Origin: Gibbula magus
Taxonomy: Eukaryota > Mollusca > Gastropoda > Trochida > Trochidae
Length of the DNA: 64,000 bases
Direction of reading: 5' to 3'
Assembly (NCBI GenBank): GCA_936450465.1
Contig: OW388296.1
Coordinates: 37,786,023-37,850,022, forward strand
In this document: positions 56,083 through 64,000 of the stretch, piece after piece
Numbering within the stretch: the first letter of the stretch is position 1
Layout of the letters: every line of letters starts with the position of its first letter
The notes under the pieces: generated by a model
Databases searched by the model: none
Told to the model about the DNA's origin: nothing
The model's input: the letters and a program-made list of their open reading frames with translations, nothing else
Translations under genes and position numbers: made by a program

Positions 56083-59000
56083 AATATTACGGAAATTAGC
56101 GGAAAGGAACGAATAATCCCGATCCGATAAACACAATGTTCAACAATGATCTCCCTTGGCAAGCATCTCCCAGCAACTACTAACACATATTTGAAAGTTA
56201 CATACAAGTTTTCCCATTATTATCAAACATACTGTTGACAAAAGCACATTGACTAAAACATTATAGGAGACCATCGCATTCTTCTGTGGAAGAACTATAA
56301 CTGCCCGCCCGTACGTTCGAGACGCGGTTATTTCTGTTGCGAGCCCGATTGTCGGGCACATATTTAATGTGTAATCATGACCTCCAATTTTTCCCCCCAA
56401 ACATGTGTCCGTGTCCGGACAGATACGCCAGATACGTCATTTTGATCAAAGTAATCCAAATATACGACATCGGAGTTTCAGCAAATGTGCTTGTTATATG
56501 AGGAAGGCCAATCTACATTTTCACTTGGAGGAAGGTACTGGTCAGACACAAAAAGGAAAACAAAACATTTGTTTCTCTACATTCTTTCCAGGGTGACCAT
56601 ATAAATAAGTACATGTATACAGTTCAAAATGCAAGCAGAATCAAAATAAATAATTGAACACATTTAGAGAAATGTTATGTATGTTGTGTTGTGTTGTCTA
56701 TTCATTTGTTCTAAATAACATAGGAATAGCTAGACCACACTTTTAAGAAATATGCTTCCTAGTCAAGATTAATATATATGTATTTTGTGATATTATAGTA
56801 TTGTATGTATGTATGATTTGTTTGGGTTTTTAAGTATACAATATAGTTGGAGTAAATCGTTTCTTGCTACATGCAGTTTTATATGTATAAGCTAAAACAC
56901 TCCCAATCCAGATCAGTGTATTTCGAATCAGTGACGTATTCCCATTTATGATAGTAAGTTAGTTTATCAAAATGTGTAAGTCAAGTAATAAATCATACAT
57001 TTTTTGTGACCCAGAAGGGTGTTGATTTTTTGTTGTTTTTGCATTTGATTGTAAAAGGGTATACAGAATTGCACAGTTTACACTCGGGTATAATGATATC
57101 TATACATGTATAAAGAGTTGGCATAATATAAAACTACATGTTTAATGCCTTCATAAGTAAGACACTCTGTATCAATTGGGTATAAAGAAAACATTGCGTC
57201 TTTTGTAATAATAAAAAAAAAATAACACTAAAAAAAATTTCACATTCGATTTTTGTTAGATAATTTATCGATATTTTAAACATAAATACATGATGGTAAA
57301 TATTTGTAACTTTTCAAAATAAACCTTACGTAATGTCAAGTGGTTTCGAAACATAAATTACTGTCAGCGTCACGGACTGCTTTGATTTGAGTCCACAAAA
57401 TGATTGTCATTTGCCTGTCTCAGCTTTTGGATCGACGCAACACTGGTCACAGTTCGGTATTTGTTTTCCCCGTTTCCATGGAAACGCAACTTGGATTCCT
57501 TTCTGGGGCAGAACTAAAAATCCGTAAGGTATAGCTCAATGAAACATTATGTTTTCTTAAGTTCATTTCACAGGTATACAGACAAAAGTGAAACAAACAT
57601 AAAGGATGTGCAGAGCTAAGGAACAATTTTTAAACCCGGAAATATTGTTAAAAATTCCATTTCGCATGGAAAGAAGGCGTTGTTTTTTAATATACGAGCG
57701 AATAATGTTTGCAACATTAGATACATCCTTGACAATATTTACAACACTTTCTATGGATATTTTAATTTTTTGGAGGTACTGTAATGATATGATAATATCA
57801 GAGTATATATCGAGAATTTCACCCAAGTGTCTTCTGATATCAAATAGGCCTATATCAACACGAGTTCATTAAATTTACAAATTAACTGTCATTAAATGAT
57901 TATATAATAGGATTATGAAGATTTGATTTTTAGCGTTATCTACAATGTAGATATCGCTTGTTGATATCGCTTGATCTCACACAAGCACCGTCTACTTAGG
58001 GAGCCAGTTTTGGGTGATAAAAGACGATTGTTCATGGAACTTTCGATTCCCCCAAAATTTATTTACGTGATTATATTTATGAAAACATATTGGAAACATT
58101 CTGGTTCAGATTTACAGAAAGAACAAATATTTGAATGACTTATTTTCATTTTCAGCAGCTCGCTTGTGTAGATCGCTCTATTTATAAATATATACTGAAC
58201 ATCTAAAATGTCACATTCTTAGTACAGTTTCTGGACTTTTCAAACACACTAATCCTTGAAATATGTGTATAAAGAAGCCAATTCTGCAACTTCTAGCCGG
58301 ATTGTGTTGTGTTTTTCCTTGACAACACATTAATTGAATTAACATTTCTTTTCTTTGAACTTTTAAATTAATAATTTGTTATATATTTCTACTACAATGA
58401 GTTTGTTACATTAATGACTAACAAACAAAAGTGTTAATAGACACGGCAAAGACGTATGTTAAGGGAAGACATATTGTTGTAAAACATAAACTATCGGAAC
58501 TATTATCTAAATACAAATTATCATCGTTTCATATATGAATTAATAAAAAACATATTTGATTTATTGAAAACAATACGCATGTCAATGTATTCAGTTACAG
58601 TCGATTACATTTTTTAATTCAACAGTGCAATTATATTTTTGAAATTACCAGTGATACAATTCTATTTTCAGTTTGCATTCTATATTCATAATTATTTTCA
58701 TATTTTGGCATGTAGAAGTTGAATGTTTATTGTTTAAAGTTTAAAACAACAGATCTAGGCTTATGATTTACATTTCATACTTGAATTCAGTAATGTGATT
58801 CTTTATATAGAATTAATGGAATATTAATCATGGACAAATATATTTTTGTCCCACAACAATACACTTTTCACTGCTTCAATTACTAAAAAATATAGTTTGC
58901 TTGATAAGTAAATGAAAATAGATAAATTAACATATTCAAAACCAAGAAATAATTTAAACTATTGTTGAGAAAAGTTTGTAAAATAATTAAAAGAGATAAA

Positions 59001-59922
59001 TTCAACTCAGCTAGAGAACATTTCCCCTTGATTATTTGTCTGTAAGAAAAAGTTTTCAGTTATAATCAAAGTGCAATGCATTTAAAAAAAAATTTTAAAA
59101 CAAGTATATGAAGTTCCCTGATTTAGATCATTGCTTTGTGGTACATTTAAAATATTTTAAAATTAATAATAAAGTTATTAACACTGGCTTATGTATTTCT
59201 TTCAATTTCTTCCCCACTAACATTTATATACTTTCAATATCAGGATTTTCTTTATCAAAACTTGGATATTCATTTCTGAATGCAAAAGACTTTACTGAAT
59301 ACACGTAAAATTGGAGTATAAAAAGTGAATGTTGACATGATTGAACTGATAGAAGATAATGCGTAAATGAACGCACAGAAAGTAATTATTCTATTCGGGT
59401 TTAGGCTGTCTATATATGGTTTGTAAATCTGCAGTTTTATATGTAAGTGAAATAAGTTTTATGATAACTGATCGGATACATTTATCATAGCCTCAATGCC
59501 ATTCAAGCTATGCGATCCTTTATGTCTGTCAGTGTCATCCCACATTTACATTACTTCCGCATTCGTTTTGCGTTGCAAACAAAATAATTGTTTGTCAAAT
59601 GTCCTTAAATTTATTGAAATAATAATTACAATACCTAAGGATTAATTTTCAATTGATATTTTCGTTTGACATTTAATTACTAAGCGACACTATCAAACGG
59701 AATGTAAGTGACAGTGGCGCTCCGTGAACTAACAACGTGCGTTTGTTTGTAGGACATAACAAGAGTTACGTCCCTTGATTTTCAGGGGGCGTGGTCAATT
59801 CGTCCAGCGTTGGGCTCAAAATAGACTAAGGGATTCCCCATCTGGGACAGCGGCAAGGGAGATCTCGTTTTTTCGCAAATGCCTCTCGTCCTCGGAAAAC
59901 ATCGACACTGTTCGGGAAACTT
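56083..59922. other. Interior of the foldback-type element; no gene seen
   Basis: AT-rich. It contains GTTTCCATGGAAACG at about 57,474 (RFX X-box-like palindrome) and the eroded hairpin copy at 57,803-58,020. Open frames up to 88 codons are not supported. Confidence 0.5.
57803..58020. repeat. Eroded third copy of the 445-bp hairpin unit
   Basis: Shares TTTCACCCAAGTGTCTTCTG, ATATCAACACGAGTT and CTTGATCTCACACAAGC with 45,301-46,192, and ends TTTTGGGTGATAAAA. The right hairpin arm is mostly lost. Confidence 0.7.
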
Positions 59923-60738
59923 CCAAATATGGTCAATGCGAATTCATGTAGAGATGTAATTTGAAACATTGCATTCGCAACTATGCAAATCATGTCAGTC
60001 TCGAAATGCAAAAGTCCTTTTTACAAAGCTGACTTTGCAACTCCTCATTTTCCATTTTTCATTTGTCAAACGTAACTTGTAACATTACTAAATGTGCATA
60101 TTATTTAGATTTAATAATTAAAAATGACAAGTTGACTTTTCGACTTTGACGATTTCTAGAATTACATTTCAACTTTGTAAAGTTGAGAATGCGAAGTTAC
60201 GATTGACAGAATTAAAATGTTAGTTTTGCATGATTGGACTTGTCTTTTCGAGACTTGTATGTTTGAGAACGACATGTTACACTTTACAAGTTACAAGTCA
60301 ACATGTCTTCATTTTCGGCACAAATCCCCTTCCATAGTTTTGACCAGCCGCCATTTTTGGAGTGGGTAACTGCAGTTACCCAACTCAGTGTAGTAGGGGT
60401 GCAGTTGACACTGGGATATGACGTCATGCATAACCTCAAACCATATGCACATTTACAACACGAAACAGATCGGTCCGAGAGTAGTGTAGTATTGCGCGAT
60501 GGATATCAGGCGTTAAGTTTATTCTATGCTTAGAATAGTATCTTTCGTAAATGAAAAATAATACCGACATAAATAGATTTTATAAAATACCGACAATGAT
60601 AAGAAAGGCATGTATTAAACATAATTTAAAAGACTTAATTACGTAACGAACTATATTTCTTGAATGTTAATGATATGTAAATGTATTAATGGGCGGAGCT
60701 CCAGAAGTTCACGAAGTTCACCGTTTTGTTTGTAAAAA

Positions 60739-61023
60739 ATGGATTTGAATGAACTTTGCTGCAAGTATTTCGGAGGCTTACGGGCGTCAAAACCAAAGCA
60801 ACTGGAAGCGTTGACTGTAATTCAACAGTTTCACACAACGAAACGTGATCTAATTGTGTCTTTACCCGTTGGTTACGGGAAAAGCTGTTTATTCCATTTA
60901 ACGCCGTATTTGTTGGATGGCATGGTGCTGGTTATAAGCCCATTAAATATTATTCACAAATATCAGTTGGACACACTTTCTGTCCATGGAATACCAGCCT
61001 GTAGGATCGACGTCAACGGTAAA
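60739..61023 (+). CDS. RecQ-like DEAD/H-box helicase, first coding exon
   Basis: This exon of 95 codons starts at ATG 60,739 and ends at a consensus donor, AAA|GTAAGT (61,024). It encodes the start of an ATP-dependent helicase core. RASKPKQLEAL resembles the Q-motif region. SLPVGYGKSCLFHLTPYLL contains the Walker A motif GYGKS (about residues 48-52), and LVISPLNIIHKYQ matches motif Ia (ISPLxxLxxDQ). This pattern is typical of RecQ-family enzymes (3'-5' DNA unwinding in repair). The downstream DEAH box, motifs IV-VI and RQC domain are not in the window. A GGGCGGAGC box lies about 50 bp upstream of the ATG. It could be a host gene or one of the RecQ-like copies often multiplied in invertebrates. 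Confidence 0.78.
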
Positions 61024-61328
61024 GTAAGTACAGCCATCAAAATGTAGATCTTACATTGTGAAATAAAAACGAACACCACAGTAATATAAGAAAATAAATT
61101 GGATTGAACAAAATGTCAGCATATATAAGAATAAAATAATGTCAGTAATTTAATTAACCTGTAATTTGCCTTGTAATAATCAATCTTTACTGGTAACTTT
61201 GGCCTGGCTTTGGAATCTTTTAAACTTTAAACTTTTAAAAAGAGTTTTAGTTACTTTATTTGCCATCTTAATTGATAAAATTGTCCTTTTATAATCTGTA
61301 TTCATGTGGAATTATAATTTATTTATAG
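61024..61328 (+). other. Intron 1 of the RecQ-like helicase gene
   Basis: A 305-bp AT-rich intron with GTAAGT donor and TTATTTATAG acceptor, phase 0. Confidence 0.75.
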
Positions 61329-61448
61329 GTCTTCACAAAAGAGGGAGAAGTGCCGATTGAAGGGGTTTACAAGGGGCTCTATCACGTCATATTGATTCAC
61401 CCGGAGAGTCTTATGAAAATGGACCTTAACAACAGAAAAACTAGTTGA
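61329..61448 (+). pseudogene. RecQ-like helicase exon 2, cut by minisatellite
   Basis: From the acceptor at 61,327-61,328 the frame continues VFTKEGEVPIEGVYKGLYHV, then ILIHPESLMKMDLNN. The string YHVILIHPESLM matches the segment before motif II in RecQ-type helicases (IlyvtPExl). At about 61,433 the sequence becomes minisatellite (CAGAAAAACTAGTTGAGAAC), and an in-frame TGA follows at 61,446. No good splice donor is seen before that point. Either the exon is truncated by the repeat, or a weak donor (AGTTGAG) is used and the rest of the gene lies beyond the window. Confidence 0.65.
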
Positions 61449-64000
61449 GAACCCTTCACAATCTAGGAATCGACCCCTGTAGTCGTAAGATGAAATATCA
61501 TAACCCTTCACAATCTAGGAATCGACCCATGTATTCTGTTGATAAGACAGAAAACTATTTGCGAACCCTTCACAATCTAGGAATCGACCCCTGTAGTCGT
61601 TAGATGAAATATCATAACCCTTCACAATCTAGGAATCGACCCATGTAGTCTGTTGATATGACAGATAAAATATTTGAGAACCCTTCACAATCTAGGAATC
61701 GACCCATGTAGTCGTTAGATGAAATATCATAACCCTTCACAATCTAGGAATCGACCAATGTAGTCTATTGGTAAGACAGAAAACTATTTGAAAACCCTTC
61801 ACAATCTAGGAATCGACCCCTGTAGTCGTTAGATGAAATATCATAACCCTTCACAATCTAGGAATCGACCCATGTATTCTGTTGATAAGACAGAACAACT
61901 ATTGGAGAACCCTTCACAATCTAGGAATCGACTTCTGTAGTCGTTAGATGAAATATCATAACCCTTCACAATCTAGGAATCGACACATGTAGTCTATTGG
62001 TAAGACAGAAAAACTAGTTGAGAACCCTTCACAACCTAGGAATCGACTCCTGTAGTCTGTTGATAAGAAAGATAAAATATTTGAGAACCCTTCACAATCT
62101 AGGAATCGACCCCTGTAGTCGTTAGATGAAATATCATAACCCTTCACAATCTAGGAATCGACCCATGTAGTCTGTTGATATGACAGATAAAATAATTGAG
62201 AACCCTTCACAATCTAGGAATCGACCCATGTAGTCTGTTGATAAGACATGAACAACTATTTGAGAACCCTTCACAATCTAGGAATCGACCCCTGTAGTCG
62301 TTAGATGAAATATCATAACCCTTCACAATCTAGGAATCGACCAATGTAGTCTATTGGTAAGACAGAAAACTATTTGAAAACCCTTCACAATCTAGGAATC
62401 GACCCCTGTAGTCGTTAGATGAAATATCATAACCCTTCACAATCTAGGAATCGACCCATGTATTCTGTTGATAAGACAGAACAACTATTGGAGAACCCTT
62501 CACAATCTAGGAATCGACTTCTGTAGTCGTTAGATGAAATATCATAACCCTTCACAATCTAGGAATCGACACATGTAGTCTACTGGTAAGACAGAAAACT
62601 ATTTGAGAACCCTTCACAATCTAGGAATCGACCCCTGTAGTCGTTAGATGAAATATCATAACCCTTCACAATCTAGGAATCGATTCATGTAGTCTGTTGA
62701 TATGACAAATAACATATTTGAGAACCCTTCACAATCTAGGAATCGACCCATGTAGTCTGTTGATAAGACATGAACAACTATTTGAGAACCCTTCACAATC
62801 TAGGAATCGACCCCTGTAGTCGTTAGATGAAATATCATAACCCTTCACAATCTAGGAATCGACAAATGTAGTCTATTGGTAAGACAGAAAACTATTTGAA
62901 AACCCTTCACAATCTAGGAATCGACCCCTGTAGTCGTTAGATGAAATATCATAACCCTTCACCATCTAGGAATCGACCCATGTAGTCTGTTGATATGACA
63001 GATAACATATTTGAGAACCCTTCACAATCTAGGAATCGACCCATGTATTCTGTTGATAAGACAGAACAACTATTGGAGAACCCTTCACAATCTAGGAATC
63101 GACTTCTGTAGTCGTTAGATGAAATATCATAACCCTTCACAATCTAGGAATCGACACATGTAGTCTATTGGTAAGACAGAAAAACTAGTTGAGAACCCTT
63201 CACAACCTAGGAATCGACTCATGTAGTCTGTTGATAAGACAGATAAAATATTTGAGAACCCTTCACAATCTAGGAATCGACCCATGTAGTCTGTTGATAA
63301 GACATGAACAACTATTTGAGAACCCTTCACAATCTAGGAATCGATCCCTGTAGTCGTTAGATGAAATATCATAACCCTTCACAATGTAGGAATCGACCCA
63401 TGTAGTCTACTGGTAAGACAGAAAACTATTTGAGAACCCTTCACAATCTAGTAATCGACAATTGTAGTCTACTGGTAAGACAGAAAACTATTTCAGAACC
63501 CTTCACAATCTACGAATCGACCCCTGTAGTCGTTAGATGAAATATCATAACCCTTCACAATCTAGGAATCGACACATGTAGTCTACTGGTAAGACAGAAA
63601 ACTATTTGAGAACCCTTCACAATCTAGGAATCGACCCCTGTAGTCGTTAGATGAAATATCATAACCCTTCACAATCTAGGAATCGACCCATGTATTCTGT
63701 TGATAAGACAGATAAAATATTTGAGAACCCTTCACAATCTAGGAATCGACCCCTGTATTCGTTAGATGAAATATCACAACCCTTCACAATCTCGGAATCG
63801 ACACATGTAGTCTACTGGTAAGACAGAAAACTATTTGAGAACCCTTCACAATCTAGGAATCGACCCCTGTAGTCGTTAGATGAAATATCATAACCCTTCA
63901 CAATCTAGGAATCGACTCATGTAGTCTGTTGATAAGACAGATAAAATATTTGAGAACCCTTCACAATCTAGGAATCGACCCCTGTAGTCGTTAGATGAAA
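61433..64000. repeat. Higher-order minisatellite, continues past window end
   Basis: Every unit has AACCCTTCACAATCTAGGAA then TCGACCC. Two linker types follow in turn: CCTGTAGTCGTTAGATGAAA (unit of about 51 bp) and CATGTAGTCTGTTGATAAGA or a TCTATTGGTAAGACAG variant (unit of about 62-64 bp). Roughly 45 units by spacing. Blocks of several units recur as larger cassettes, for example 61,755-62,000 and 62,340-62,590. Minus-strand frames of 62-67 codons in it are repeat artefacts. Confidence 0.93.

Larger units (their letters stand above)
55490..60420. mobile_element. Large foldback-type element with arms over 400 bp
   Basis: Arms 55,637-56,082 and 59,923-60,336 are inverted copies (shared AAGACATGTTGACTTGTAAC, TTCTAGAAATCGTCAAAGTC, GGAAAATGAGGAGTTGCAAA). 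Outside them are different flanks (55,490-55,636 and 60,337-60,415), whose reverse complements sit side by side at 45,080-45,293. The 3.8-kb interior is AT-rich and shows no recognisable transposase. Element class is unknown; it may also be an inverted duplication. Confidence 0.7.

Noticed and set aside
60303..60533. 76-codon ORF upstream of the helicase
   Set aside because: It lies across the arm and outer flank of the foldback-type element, so it is repeat sequence.
61433..64000. CRISPR-like look: constant ~27-bp repeat with variable spacers
   Set aside because: Spacers fall into a few recurring classes, the context is a spliced eukaryotic gene, there are no cas genes, and the array shows higher-order satellite structure.

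Overview
The window looks like nuclear DNA of a marine invertebrate, most likely a bivalve mollusc. Evidence: spliced host genes in an AT-rich background; DIRS, Penelope-like, piggyBac, pogo/Tigger-like and tRNA-SINE elements side by side; and many copies of modular repeats carrying ACGGACGGACGG tracts and a TAGCTCATCAGG / CCTGATGAGCTA end pair, a pattern I associate with bivalve genomes. The species call is inference. Very little of the window is host coding sequence.

Region 1 (1-13,063, minus strand) is an apparently complete nucleotide-sugar transporter gene of the SLC35A family, closest by eye to SLC35A2 (Golgi UDP-galactose transporter). Its two coding exons (13,061-12,726 and 803-165) join in phase at canonical GT/AG sites and give 324 codons. 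The 11.9-kb intron between them holds a 152-bp satellite, a 3-kb modular repeat with internal 545-bp units, GC-rich unassigned sequence, a frameshifted piggyBac transposase and an antisense LINE reverse-transcriptase scrap.

Region 2 (13,756-20,322) is a DIRS-type tyrosine-recombinase retroelement in minus orientation, with inverted terminal repeats and an internal complementary region that joins the two outer ends. Its Gag is broken, its reverse transcriptase has lost the catalytic core, its RNase H region is split by a tRNA-derived SINE with a 15-bp target-site duplication, and its recombinase frame is open with all catalytic residues present.

Region 3 (20,323-60,700) is gene-poor repeat territory. 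It holds a cluster of DNA hairpins; an array carrying inverted TCAAGGTCA sites; a pogo/Tigger-like element (25,959-31,226) that encloses a 33-bp perfect inverted-repeat pair and a decayed array of about 190 bp period with paired GTCCATACTGTTACC motifs 21-22 bp apart; many foldback/MITE-like elements; a 66-bp perfect palindrome with two CRE sites; two inverted copies of a TTGAAAA..TACCCG motif array; a Penelope-like relic; and a 4.7-kb element with arms of over 400 bp.

Region 4 (60,739-64,000) has the first two exons of a RecQ-like DEAD/H helicase (plus strand). The second is cut off by a higher-order minisatellite that runs off the window end. No bacterial-type operons or CRISPR arrays are present. 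The most unusual signal is the helically phased, nucleosome-length motif array at 26.2-30.2 kb.
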